The notes under the pieces were generated by a model, which ran no database searches, was not told the DNA's origin, and was given only the letters and a program-made list of their open reading frames with translations. This document shows, in pieces, positions 13,710 to 21,971 of a stretch of DNA of 64,000 nucleotides; position 1 is the first letter of the stretch, and each line of letters begins with the position of its first letter. The stretch is from an uncultured Christensenella sp. GTDB taxonomy: Bacteria; Bacillota; Clostridia; Christensenellales; UBA1242. The position numbers and the translations under genes were made by a program. The stretch is from assembly GCA_910584295.1 (NCBI GenBank), contig CAJTYR010000002.1, forward strand, positions 62,001 through 126,000. The letters are read 5' to 3'.

Positions 13710-14519
13710 ATGTTTCTTGGAGATAGGGGGACACCCAACAAATTTGCAACCAGAAGATATAATTATGACATTTTGATTGACAATGAAAGGATGACTTTGT
13801 CAAAGATTTCCAAAAATCTTGGGTTTTACAATGTCATTTACACTGGCAAGTTGAAGAAAATTGAGACTGTTTATGACACAGACAAAAACCTTTTGACCGG
13901 TGCAGGGCTTATCATAAGAAAAATCAACACCAAAGAGAGAACTTATTTTTCTTTGATTAGGGTCAGTGATGTTGCGCAGGTAAGCAATCGTGAAAAGAAA
14001 GCATTTTTGGGTGAGTGTGAGCCAAAGGACCAACCAAGTGATTTCCCTGTTCAGATTGCTGATGCCATAAAGACCGCTTTCAACAATTTGTTTGCAATCA
14101 ATGTTGTTGACATTGTTAAACACTCAACTGCTTACATAACAACAGACATTTCAGGAAATGTTTACAAGATTGTCAGTGGAACAGGTTATGAAGTTGAAAT
14201 GTCATTTGAAACTTGGAAAGTTAAAGATATGAGAACAGGCAAAAAAGTCAAAATTAGAAATTTCTCTTTGGATTTTGAACTTAATCCTGCTTATCAAAAG
14301 GAAATGGAACACATTTTGCACATTGTGGACAGATATTGCAAGGAACTTGTTCCTCTCAACAAAAACAGGTTTGAAGTTGCGGAAGTTGCAGTCAGACCAA
14401 GAGTTCCTTCAGGAAATCGACCTGCTGTTGATGCTGATGGAAACCCAATTGCTCCTCCAACAGATGGAAAAAAGGATAAAAAAAAGAAAAAAGACAAGAA
14501 GAAAAAATTTGAGGGATAG
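13710..14519 (+). CDS. CYTH-like (triphosphate tunnel) domain protein
   Basis: A 269-residue cytoplasmic protein. The core is similar in layout to CYTH proteins: a strand with TGKLKKIETVYDTDKNLLTGAGLIIRK (compare the 'xxYYDTxxxxLxxxGxxLR(I/V)R' segment of the family), a later FSLDFELNP strand and a C-terminal helix pair. The early ExExK signature is not clear, so catalytic capacity is doubtful. The last 40 residues are a Pro/Lys-rich tail (GKKDKKKKKDKKKK). The start at 13710 has AAAGGAGAAAA before it; upstream open frame is ignored. A terminator overlaps the stop. Confidence 0.6.
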   Translation: MFLGDRGTPNKFATRRYNYDILIDNERMTLSKISKNLGFYNVIYTGKLKKIETVYDTDKNLLTGAGLIIRKINTKERTYFSLIRVSDVAQVSNREKKAFLGECEPKDQPSDFPVQIADAIKTAFNNLFAINVVDIVKHSTAYITTDISGNVYKIVSGTGYEVEMSFETWKVKDMRTGKKVKIRNFSLDFELNPAYQKEMEHILHIVDRYCKELVPLNKNRFEVAEVAVRPRVPSGNRPAVDADGNPIAPPTDGKKDKKKKKDKKKKFEG

Positions 14520-14538
14520 AAGCAACCCTCTTTTTTTT
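14511..14538 (+). terminator. intrinsic terminator
   Basis: GAGGG / CCCTC stem followed by eight T; it begins at the last codons of the CYTH-like gene. Confidence 0.75.
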
Positions 14539-14592
14539 CAGAAATTAAGATTGGTTGTTTTGTCTTTTAAACTGACCGCATATACATATCTT

Positions 14593-16062
14593 GTGAAAAA
14601 GAAATATTTAGATTTTAAGACAAGATTATTCTATGGAACAGGCAACTTGGGTTATGGCTCAATGGGGCAAACAGTCTCCAGTTTCATCATGTTTTTTGGG
14701 ACAAGCGTGTTGGGCTTGCCTGGGTTTTTGGTGGGGATAACAATTGCAATCACTTCCCTTTGGGATGGAGTGTCTGACCCAATTATTGGATATCTCTCTG
14801 ATCGAACAAAAAGCAAAGCCTTTGGCAGAAGGCTTGGGCATATGCTTTTTGCTTCTTTTGCTCTTGCCATAAACAATATTCTTTTGTGGTGTTGTCCATT
14901 TGCAAAAAACAATGCTTTGGCAATGCTTTGGATTTTGATTTTTTTGCTTTTGCAAGAGACTTTTAACACTTTTTTTGCAACGCCTTATTCGGCGCTTTGC
15001 ATTGACATTGCACCAGATTACAACGACCAAACAAAAACTCAAAGTGTGAAAACTGTTTTCAGCATTTTGGGGATGATTTTGCCAAGCATTTTGATGTATG
15101 TTTTTATGCCAGCAGGAAGCAACCAGTTTTCGCAAAAAGGATATATCTATATTGCGGTGATAAACTCTGCAATTGTTTTGATTTGTGGGCTTATTGCTGT
15201 TTTGGGATGCATTAAGAGGGTGCGACAGATGCCACATTATGATGAAGGGCTTCAAGAAAATCCAGAGGCAAAAACGAAACCGCATGCAAAATTTTCGCAA
15301 ATTTTATCTGGATATGTTGACACTTTCAAAAAGAAGGATTTCCGAATTGTTATGCTGGGATATTCTGTTTGTTTGATTGCAATGGTGTTTATCTCTTCTG
15401 TGGGAATGCATTTGTTCACATTTTGTTATCACTTTTCAAGCACTCAAATTTCTGTGCTTATGATTTGTCTTTTTGGTGGAGCAATTGCATCTCAACTGAT
15501 TTGGGTGAATGTCGTGAAAAAATATGACAAAAAGCAGACGCTCATTTTTGCTCTTTCTGTCATCCTTTTTGGAATTGCTTTGGTGAGTGTAACTTTTCTG
15601 TTTAGGCTTTATTGCACGGTTAATTTCATTTTTTGGTTTGTTGCACCAAGTCTCTTTGTGTGTGGAATCGGAGCAGGAGCGCTTTATTCTTTGCCACATT
15701 CAATGTATGCAGATGTCGTGACCTTGGAACAATACAAAACTGGGCAAAACAATGCCGGAAGATACACTGGATATTACACTTTCACATACAATTTTTCAAA
15801 TTCGATCGCTCTTCTTATGATTGGGGTTTTGTTGGATGTTGTCAAGTTTGACTCATCCCAATCAGTTCAAAACCTTGCTGTGCAAGCAGGTCTTGGTCGG
15901 ATTGTCTTTTTTGGAAGTGCAATAGCACTTTCTTGTGCGATTTTCATCTTTTCAAAATATGGGGTGAAGCGTGCTGATGTTTTGAAAGTTCAGATTGAGG
16001 CTAATGAAAAAACAGCGACAGCCTCTTCAAAAGGTGAAAAATTGGAATATAAAAAGAAATAA
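14593..16062 (+). CDS. GPH-family (MelB-like) sugar:cation symporter
   Basis: A 489-residue membrane protein with about 12 transmembrane segments and the features of glycoside-pentoside-hexuronide symporters: YGTGNLGYGSMGQ near the N-terminus, TSLWDGVSDPIIGYLSDRTKS (the conserved D...DP...G...D motif) and a later GAGALYSLPHSMYADVV. It probably imports a glycoside with Na+ or H+. The likely start is GTG 14593 (VKKKYLDFK); TATACA ends 6 nt before it and there is no Shine-Dalgarno sequence. A more upstream ATG at 14275 would overlap the CYTH-like gene in another frame and is rejected. A lipoprotein and an M14 peptidase follow closely. Confidence 0.87.
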   Translation: MKKKYLDFKTRLFYGTGNLGYGSMGQTVSSFIMFFGTSVLGLPGFLVGITIAITSLWDGVSDPIIGYLSDRTKSKAFGRRLGHMLFASFALAINNILLWCCPFAKNNALAMLWILIFLLLQETFNTFFATPYSALCIDIAPDYNDQTKTQSVKTVFSILGMILPSILMYVFMPAGSNQFSQKGYIYIAVINSAIVLICGLIAVLGCIKRVRQMPHYDEGLQENPEAKTKPHAKFSQILSGYVDTFKKKDFRIVMLGYSVCLIAMVFISSVGMHLFTFCYHFSSTQISVLMICLFGGAIASQLIWVNVVKKYDKKQTLIFALSVILFGIALVSVTFLFRLYCTVNFIFWFVAPSLFVCGIGAGALYSLPHSMYADVVTLEQYKTGQNNAGRYTGYYTFTYNFSNSIALLMIGVLLDVVKFDSSQSVQNLAVQAGLGRIVFFGSAIALSCAIFIFSKYGVKRADVLKVQIEANEKTATASSKGEKLEYKKK

Positions 16063-16078
16063 AGTGCAAAATAGAGAT

Positions 16079-16588
16079 ATGAAAAAAAAGTTTAGAATTG
16101 CATTATTGATGTTTTTGGTGGGGGTTTCTCTCATTTCTTTTGGATGTGGGAAGAAAGAGGCTGAGAGTGCAAAAATAACTCGAGATGATGCAAGAGTTGG
16201 CGGAAGTTTGAGTTTTGTCTACAACAAGGACAAGAGAGAGATTTTGGTTGGTGGGGATGGAGAAGTTATTCAATATTCTCTTGCAAATGACACTTTGGGA
16301 TTTGATTCGGGATGCAGAATTGGGTTGAAAATTGCTGCACCAGATGACAAACTTGACCTTTCTACTGCAACACTCAAAATCAATGATGTGCGTTATTCTA
16401 TGGGTGACTTTCTTGAAAAAATCAATGATGAACCTCAGAGATTTTTCACAATCTTTCCAGAGGTGTCAAAAGAAGATGATAAAGTTGAGTTTTCCATTTG
16501 TTGGAGCAACAAGACCAAGAGACAAGATTATAAGTTGATAATTGAAAAAGGCACAAAATTTATGGATAAAGACGGCAACATTCTGTAA
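16079..16588 (+). CDS. small lipoprotein of unknown function
   Basis: A 169-residue protein with a lipoprotein signal peptide (MKKKFRIALLMFLVGVSLISFGCGKK; lipobox S-F-G-C at about residue 23). The mature part has no recognised domain and looks beta-rich (GGSLSFVYNKD, GLKIAAPDDKLDL, KVEFSICWSNKT). It would be anchored to the outer face of the membrane. The ATG is 16 bp after the symporter stop, without a ribosome-binding site; CAAAAT ends 6 nt before the ATG. Confidence 0.75.
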   Translation: MKKKFRIALLMFLVGVSLISFGCGKKEAESAKITRDDARVGGSLSFVYNKDKREILVGGDGEVIQYSLANDTLGFDSGCRIGLKIAAPDDKLDLSTATLKINDVRYSMGDFLEKINDEPQRFFTIFPEVSKEDDKVEFSICWSNKTKRQDYKLIIEKGTKFMDKDGNIL

Positions 16589-16623
16589 GTTAATAAAATA
16601 AATTTTTAAACATAATAAATAAC

Positions 16624-17442
16624 ATGAATTATTACGAATTTGAAAAAAGAATTAAGAGTGACAAAACAAATCTTTTTTCATTGGGGAAATCTACGCTTGG
16701 AAAAGACATTTGGGCTTGCCATGTTGGAAAAGAAACTGGCAGTCAAGTTTTGGTGCAAGCGGGGATTCATGCAAGGGAATATGTGACCTGTCTTTTGGCA
16801 GAGAAAGAAGCAAGAAATCTTCAAGGGGAACATCTTCCATTTGGAGTGATCTTTGTTTTTTGCGCAAATCCAGATGGGGTGAATGTCGTGCTGGATGGTT
16901 TTTCTGCTTTGAGAGAGGAAGAAAGAAAATTTTGCGAGGAGAAGAACTTTAATCATAAATTGTTCAAAGCCAATGCCAATTTGGTGGATTTAAACACAAA
17001 CTTTAATGCGCTTTGGGGACAGGGGAAATCAAATCGCTTTTCACCCTATTTAGAAAGTTATGTTGGGAAAAATGCCGAGAGCGAAGTGGAAACTCAAATT
17101 CTGAGAGATTTCACACTTTTTGTCCGTCCAAAATTGACATTGTCATATCATACAAAAGGCGAAGTGATTTATTTTGGGTTTGACACGCAAAATCAAACCT
17201 CTCTTGAAAGAGATGAAAAAATTGGAAGAAAAATTTCTCAAAGTCTAGGCTTCCAACTTGAGAGAAGTTTTGGTTCTTGTGGAGGATTTAAGGATTGGGC
17301 GTGCGACAAACTTGACATTCCGTCATACACCATCGAGTTTGGGGATGACAAACTTTCGCATCCACTGGGAGAAGAAGTGTTGGAAACTCTTGAAGAGCAA
17401 TCACAGAATTTGTTTAAGACAATTGAAGAATTTTTAAAATAA
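16624..17442 (+). CDS. M14-family zinc carboxypeptidase
   Basis: A 272-residue M14 metallopeptidase. Zinc ligands are H49-x-x-E52 in AGIHAREY and a later His in TLSYHTKG (about residue 176); the catalytic Glu is in IPSYTIEFG (about 237). No signal peptide is present, unlike many family members, so a cytoplasmic role such as trimming cell-wall peptides during recycling (MpaA or gamma-D-Glu-diamino-acid peptidase type) is a reasonable inference. The N-terminal pattern LGKSTLGKDIWACHVG is typical for those. CATAAT ends 7 nt before the ATG and no Shine-Dalgarno sequence is seen. Confidence 0.88.
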   Translation: MNYYEFEKRIKSDKTNLFSLGKSTLGKDIWACHVGKETGSQVLVQAGIHAREYVTCLLAEKEARNLQGEHLPFGVIFVFCANPDGVNVVLDGFSALREEERKFCEEKNFNHKLFKANANLVDLNTNFNALWGQGKSNRFSPYLESYVGKNAESEVETQILRDFTLFVRPKLTLSYHTKGEVIYFGFDTQNQTSLERDEKIGRKISQSLGFQLERSFGSCGGFKDWACDKLDIPSYTIEFGDDKLSHPLGEEVLETLEEQSQNLFKTIEEFLK

Positions 17443-17471
17443 AAAAATAGAGGTTCCTAGTCTTTTTTTTG

Positions 17472-17500
17472 TTGACAATGTAAAAATATAGTATTATAGT
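17472..17500 (+). promoter_or_regulatory. promoter of the KAP-type NTPase gene
   Basis: TTGACA (17472-17477), 17 bp, TATAGT (17495-17500). A GGAAGGTAAC ribosome-binding site follows before ATG 17539. Confidence 0.75.
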
Positions 17501-17538
17501 TGGAAATATAAAATATTTTTATAAAAGGAAGGTAACAA

Positions 17539-18828
17539 ATGATAAAGATTGAAAATGATGAATTAAACCGAACAAGAGTTTTGAATGCTATTTTTGGTAT
17601 TTTTGATAATTTTGGCAATCAAGATGGTCGTGGATTGACTATGGTTATTAATGGAAAGTTTGGTAGTGGTAAAAGTACTTTTTTAGATTTTATTGAGGAA
17701 AGAAATATTGAGGAGTCAAAGTATAATATAATCAGATATAATGCTTGGGAGAATAATTATTTTGAAAATCCGCTTATTCCAATTTTGTATACTATTAGTA
17801 AAGAGAGAACAATAGGTGAGAAAATCGAAAAACAAACGATTAATATTTTAAAGAATCTTCCTAAATTTTTTATGAGTTTTTTATCTGGAAAGTATGGTGG
17901 GGATTTTGATTCATTGTTTTCATGTAAAAATATTTTTGAAGAATATGATGGGTATAGAAAAGCTGTAAAGGAATTTAAAGGTGTTCTTGGGGGATTGTGT
18001 CAGCAAAAGAAAACAATTTTGCTTGTTGATGAATTAGATAGATGTCTTCCTGAATATCAAATTAGAATGTTAGAGTGTCTCTATCATATTTTTGATGTTC
18101 CAGATTTAATTGTTGTCATAGCATTGGATAAAGAGCAGCTAGAAATTTCTGTAAAGAATATGTTTGGTGCTAGTCAAAACACTTATGGTTATTTGGCAAA
18201 GTTTATACAATATGAAATTGACTTGCCAAACCGAGAGCAATATGAATATGTTGAAAGGTTAATGACTTTTAAGTGTAAAGATTCTAGCGCTGTAAAGATT
18301 TTAATAGCAAAAATGTTTAAGTCTATTGATATGTCTTTAAGAGAATGTCAGAATATTATCAAAGTATTAAATTTGATTTGTAATGAAAAAGATGATTATG
18401 GCCATTTGCTTGATTATGTTTATTACTATCCTTTGATAGTTGTAGTTTTGTTGTTATTGAAGCAGCTTGATAATACTATTTATAACAAATATTTTGGGGA
18501 TAAAAAGCATTTAATGTATTTCTCGTTTGATGTTGTGCATGATAGGTTAGAAAAAACATTGTTTGGAAATTTTTGGAGTGATATAAAAGGAACCAAGATT
18601 GAAGTTGTGTTAAATACCTTATTAGAGGATGATTTGGGTAAAAGTTGTTTTTTGCATTTTATAAATATGTTCGAGCCTGTTAGAACACTTTCTTTATCTT
18701 TATTGTCAGGTTTTGTTGGTATAGAAACTGAAAGAATAAACGGTATTATTAATAGAGGGAATATGCTTAACTTTCCGAGATTATATGAAGAGATTACTCA
18801 AAAAATAAGTATTATTGAATGGGAGTAA
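17539..18828 (+). CDS. KAP-family P-loop NTPase
   Basis: A 429-residue P-loop NTPase with Walker A GKFGSGKST (residues about 39-47), the FLDFIEER helix and IIRYNAWENNYF that often follow in KAP proteins, and Walker B plus sensor in ILLVDELDRC (about 160-169). A later VIALDKEQLEISV segment also fits. The DELDRC motif marks the KAP/STAND group. It has a hydrophobic stretch near residue 300 (YYYPLIVVVLLLLKQL) that may contact a membrane. KAP NTPases are often part of variable or defence gene sets, but no partner gene is seen here. The gene is more A+T-rich than its neighbours, with many TTA and ATA codons, and lies between a peptidase gene and tRNA-Glu, both signs of transfer. Confidence 0.85.
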   Translation: MIKIENDELNRTRVLNAIFGIFDNFGNQDGRGLTMVINGKFGSGKSTFLDFIEERNIEESKYNIIRYNAWENNYFENPLIPILYTISKERTIGEKIEKQTINILKNLPKFFMSFLSGKYGGDFDSLFSCKNIFEEYDGYRKAVKEFKGVLGGLCQQKKTILLVDELDRCLPEYQIRMLECLYHIFDVPDLIVVIALDKEQLEISVKNMFGASQNTYGYLAKFIQYEIDLPNREQYEYVERLMTFKCKDSSAVKILIAKMFKSIDMSLRECQNIIKVLNLICNEKDDYGHLLDYVYYYPLIVVVLLLLKQLDNTIYNKYFGDKKHLMYFSFDVVHDRLEKTLFGNFWSDIKGTKIEVVLNTLLEDDLGKSCFLHFINMFEPVRTLSLSLLSGFVGIETERINGIINRGNMLNFPRLYEEITQKISIIEWE

Positions 18829-18903
18829 CTCACATATTTCTCACACTTTGCTTTGTCTTTGATGATTTTCAAGGAGTGTTTTGATTGTTTGTTAAGATAT
18901 TGA

Positions 18904-18943
18904 AAAACGCTACACACTCGATATTTCGAATATGTAGCGTTTC
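18904..18943 (-). terminator. intrinsic terminator after tRNA-Glu
   Basis: AACGCTACA / TGTAGCGTT stem with an inner TCGA...TCGA element; on the minus strand it is followed by TTTTT. Confidence 0.8.
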
Positions 18944-18951
18944 TTTGGAAT

Positions 18952-19026
18952 TGGTGACCCCGACGGGATTCGAACCCATGATACCGCCGTGAAAGGGCGG
19001 TGTCTTAACCGCTTGACCACGGGGCC
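18952..19026 (-). tRNA. tRNA-Glu (anticodon TTC)
   Basis: On the minus strand the 7-bp acceptor stem GGCCCCG / CGGGGTC, the D arm, an anticodon arm CCGCC-CTTTCAC-GGCGG with anticodon TTC, and the T arm with GGTTCGAATCC are all present. The 3' CCA is encoded. Anticodon UUC reads GAA and GAG. It stands alone, with its own terminator, between the KAP-type NTPase and comF. Confidence 0.97.
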
Positions 19027-19101
19027 ACAAAACTGACACGATGTAAGTATAATAAAAACTGACATCTTTTGTCAAGTGTTTTTCTAAAATTGTTAAATAA
19101 T

Positions 19102-19130
19102 TTGACATAAAGTTTTTCTAATTCTATAAT
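19102..19130 (+). promoter_or_regulatory. promoter of the comF-like gene
   Basis: TTGACA (19102-19107), 17 bp, TATAAT (19125-19130): full consensus. The ATG is 10 nt after the -10, leaving a leader of only about 3 nt. Confidence 0.85.
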
Positions 19131-19140
19131 ATTTTTGATT

Positions 19141-19917
19141 ATGAAAAACAAAAGAAAGAATAATTTTGCAGAAAAAATGCGTAAGGCGTTTGAAAAAGTT
19201 GGTGGATTTTTGGAGAAAACACTTTTTCCAGATGACATTAAATGTGCATTTTGTGACAATGACGTGCCTGATTTTCAAAATAATCCTTTTTGTGATGATT
19301 GTGAAAAAGAGATTTCTTTCAACAATGGCAAGCGTTGTTTGATTTGCAGTGAGCCAATAGGAAATGAAGCTCTTGTTTGTGATATTTGTCAAAAGAACAA
19401 GAGAACTTTTAAAAAGGCTGTTTGCCCATTTGTGTATGAAGGAAGAGTACGAAGTGCAATCCTTGGTTTCAAAGATGACAACAAGAGATATTTGGCAAAA
19501 ACATTTGCAAAGTGTATTGTTTCAGATTTAGAAAAAGAGGGAGTGATAGTCAATCGTTTGACTTATGTTCCGCTCACTGACAAAAAGAAGAGGAAAAGAG
19601 GTTATGACCAAGCCGAGTTGCTCGCGAATGAGATTGGCAAACTCTTGAATTTGAGAGTTGAAAAATTTTTTGGTAAAGTCAAAGATGTTAAAACACAAAA
19701 GTTATCAAGTTTCAAAGAAAGACATGAGAACATGCGTGGGATGTTTAAATTGCTTGATGTCAAACTTGACAAGAACGACTCAATTTTGATCGTTGATGAC
19801 GTGATCACAACAGGTGCAACGATTGAAGCGTGTGCAGTTCTTTGTGAGAAGAAAGTAAAAGAAGTTTATGTTGCAGGAGTTGCAAGAAACAAATTAAAAG
19901 AAAAAGCGGACAATTAG
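19141..19917 (+). CDS. comF: ComF-family phosphoribosyltransferase-like protein
   Basis: A 258-residue ComF protein: N-terminal zinc-finger cysteines (CAFCDND, PFCDDCEKE, RCLICSEP, CDICQKN), then LTYVPLTDKKKRKRGYDQAELLA and the PRPP-binding loop ILIVDDVITTGATIEAC (about 212-228). ComF proteins work in DNA uptake and competence-like processes; the exact reaction is not settled. I start at ATG 19141 rather than a TTG two codons upstream. Its stop overlaps the stop of the convergent ABC exporter gene. Confidence 0.93.
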   Translation: MKNKRKNNFAEKMRKAFEKVGGFLEKTLFPDDIKCAFCDNDVPDFQNNPFCDDCEKEISFNNGKRCLICSEPIGNEALVCDICQKNKRTFKKAVCPFVYEGRVRSAILGFKDDNKRYLAKTFAKCIVSDLEKEGVIVNRLTYVPLTDKKKRKRGYDQAELLANEIGKLLNLRVEKFFGKVKDVKTQKLSSFKERHENMRGMFKLLDVKLDKNDSILIVDDVITTGATIEACAVLCEKKVKEVYVAGVARNKLKEKADN

Positions 19918-21590
19918 ATGATGTCCGCTTTGTTGTTTTGTGTGTAAGAAATGTTTGTGATTTCACCTTTTTCAATTGTGATGATTTTGTCAGAGATGTC
20001 TTGACAATAGTCTTTTGCACTGAATATGAGAATTGTTCTTGTTCCTTGCATTGCGTGAAGGATTTGTTTGATATTTTTCTTCTCCTTTTCTGTGAGGGCA
20101 TCTGGAAACTCATAAATTGCTAAAACTTGGCTTCCTGTCAAAATTGCACGAGCAAGTCCGATGAGATAGAGTTTGTCGTATGGAATGGTGGAGATGTCTG
20201 TGTTGAACTTTTTTTGCAAGCCCATAATATAGTTGTAAATGCCAAGTTCTCTGCATGTTTGATGAATCACTTTCTTATTCTTCTCTTTGAGTTGGAGATT
20301 TTTCATGATTGAACCTTTGAAAAAGGTTGGGTGAGTTGTAACATAACTGAAGTTTTCAAGATAACTTTTTGTTGTGAAATCATACAAATTGACGCCACTT
20401 AATGTGATTTGTCCATCATCTGGTTCAATCGCACGGCGGAGCATATTGAAGATTGTTCTTTTTCCGCAACTTCTTGTCCCAAGGATGAGGCAAGTTTGAT
20501 TTTCGTTGAACAAAATGTCAAAGTTTTTGAGCGATGGGTTTCCTTCATCGTCTTTTTTGTATGACACATTTGAAAAACAGAGATTTCCCATGATGTCGGT
20601 TAAAGTGTTTTTGCCGACTTCAACTTCATCTCGCTCTGTGAAGTTTAGAACCGTTTTCACACGGGAGGATGCAGTGTTTACATTGTCAAACTCTTTTATG
20701 ACGGAGAACAAGTCTTTTGTGTTGGAAATGCCGTTTGAAATGTAGGAAACAATGATGAAATAAGTTTCAATTGAAAGTCCTTTTGTGACAAGTATAACAG
20801 AAATGATTGTTGCAACAAGAATCAGAAATTCATAGAAAGCAGCGTAGTAGTTTGCATAGATTGAATCCCAAAAGTCTCTTTTGTGAAGGCGCTTGATGTA
20901 TGTGTCAAGCACATCGTTGTATTCTTGTTTAACCCTCTTTTCAATGCCGAGATCAGAGATTGCTTCTCTTGCATCAATGATTTCGCTGAATTTTTCATAT
21001 TGCTCGTCATGAGACTGGCGAGTGAGTTTGTGCCATTTTTGTCTGCGGTTGCTTGCCCATGCCAACATCATGAAATCAAGAATGTCTGCAACGACGACAA
21101 TTGCTCCTGCAACAGCATTGATTGTGAAAATGACAATGATGTTGACAAGTACAATCAACAATCGAGCAAAGGCAATTGACGTTTTTTCACCAAATTCAGC
21201 AACTGTGAAGTTGTCTGTGTGAAGAATGTTGAGAATTTGCTCTTTTGAGGTTGTCTTAAAATTTGCAGATCTTGCATGAAGAGCCTTGTTGACAAATTCG
21301 TTGTTCAGGCGATTGTAGGTGCTTTTGATAAGTGGTGCATAGCACATATATTCAAAATGCCAAAAGGTTTTTCTTGCAAGCAGAATGGAAAAGCCAACAC
21401 AAAGATAAATTATTGCTCTTGTATACTTTTGATTTGTGATTGAAACTGTCACTTTTGCGGTGAAGATTGGTGCGACAATCAGCAGTGTGATTTGTGTGAG
21501 AACAACAAGGAAAAAGACAAGAAAATAATACTTTTTGCTTGGTTTGGCGAGTTTCCACCAGTCTTTCATTGTTTTTATGTAATAATTCAT
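19914..21590 (-). CDS. ABC exporter-like protein with degenerate ATPase motifs
   Basis: A 558-residue protein with the plan of a type IV ABC exporter half: six hydrophobic segments (about 22-290) and a C-terminal nucleotide-binding domain (about 335-550). The ATPase motifs are mostly lost. Walker A is GTRSCGKRT (371-379), with Arg in place of the Ser/Thr after the Lys. The signature LSGGQ is replaced by IPYDKLYLI. Walker B reads VLAIYE (489-494), with Tyr in place of the Asp but the Glu kept. The Q-loop reads VTTHPTFF without Gln, and the H-loop reads FSAKD without His. It may not hydrolyse ATP on its own. No second ABC half is adjacent. The start has an AAAAAAGGATAAAT region. Confidence 0.88.
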   Translation of the reverse strand: MNYYIKTMKDWWKLAKPSKKYYFLVFFLVVLTQITLLIVAPIFTAKVTVSITNQKYTRAIIYLCVGFSILLARKTFWHFEYMCYAPLIKSTYNRLNNEFVNKALHARSANFKTTSKEQILNILHTDNFTVAEFGEKTSIAFARLLIVLVNIIVIFTINAVAGAIVVVADILDFMMLAWASNRRQKWHKLTRQSHDEQYEKFSEIIDAREAISDLGIEKRVKQEYNDVLDTYIKRLHKRDFWDSIYANYYAAFYEFLILVATIISVILVTKGLSIETYFIIVSYISNGISNTKDLFSVIKEFDNVNTASSRVKTVLNFTERDEVEVGKNTLTDIMGNLCFSNVSYKKDDEGNPSLKNFDILFNENQTCLILGTRSCGKRTIFNMLRRAIEPDDGQITLSGVNLYDFTTKSYLENFSYVTTHPTFFKGSIMKNLQLKEKNKKVIHQTCRELGIYNYIMGLQKKFNTDISTIPYDKLYLIGLARAILTGSQVLAIYEFPDALTEKEKKNIKQILHAMQGTRTILIFSAKDYCQDISDKIITIEKGEITNISYTQNNKADII

Positions 21591-21695
21591 ATTTATCCTT
21601 TTTTAAATGTATTGTAAAAGCATTATACACAAAAATGTTTGAAAACAAAAGAAAAAGATGCGATTTTGAAAATAATTTATGCAAAGATAAAGAAA

Positions 21696-21717
21696 AAACA
21701 AGGATTATTCCTTGTTT
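21696..21717 (-). terminator. intrinsic terminator
   Basis: AAACAAGGA / TCCTTGTTT stem with a TTAT loop; on the minus strand a T-rich run follows the gene at 21716. Confidence 0.75.
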
Positions 21718-21958
21718 ACTTTTCTTCTTTGTCAGAGTTTTCATTTTGAGTTTTAATCAAATTGAGTTTTGTGATTGTGTCACAAACAATTCCGACAACA
21801 CCACAAGCAAGAGCTGCACTTGCTGGAATAAGCCAGCCAGGATGCCAAAAACCAATTGTGATGCCCAAGATGAGATAGATTGCTATGCTGACAATCATTA
21901 AGCAACCACAAACCGCTCCGCCTATGATTTGGATTTTTGATTTTCTTTGTTCGCTCAT
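21716..21958 (-). CDS. small two-TM membrane protein
   Basis: An 80-residue protein with two hydrophobic segments (about 12-36 and 42-64) and charged ends (MSEQRKSK at the start and NENSDKEEK at the end). I do not recognise the family. It begins after AAGGAGGAAAAT and lies 13 bp downstream of cysS, so it is probably co-transcribed with it. Confidence 0.65.
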   Translation of the reverse strand: MSEQRKSKIQIIGGAVCGCLMIVSIAIYLILGITIGFWHPGWLIPASAALACGVVGIVCDTITKLNLIKTQNENSDKEEK

Positions 21959-21971
21959 ATTTTCCTCCTTG

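Noticed and set aside
14275..14592. N-terminal extension of the MelB-like transporter back to ATG 14275
   Set aside because: It overlaps the coding region of the CYTH-like gene in another frame and lacks transporter features; the GTG at 14593 fits better.
17443..19026. Attachment-site repeat flanking the KAP gene
   Set aside because: No copy of the tRNA-Glu 3' end was found on the far side of the gene.
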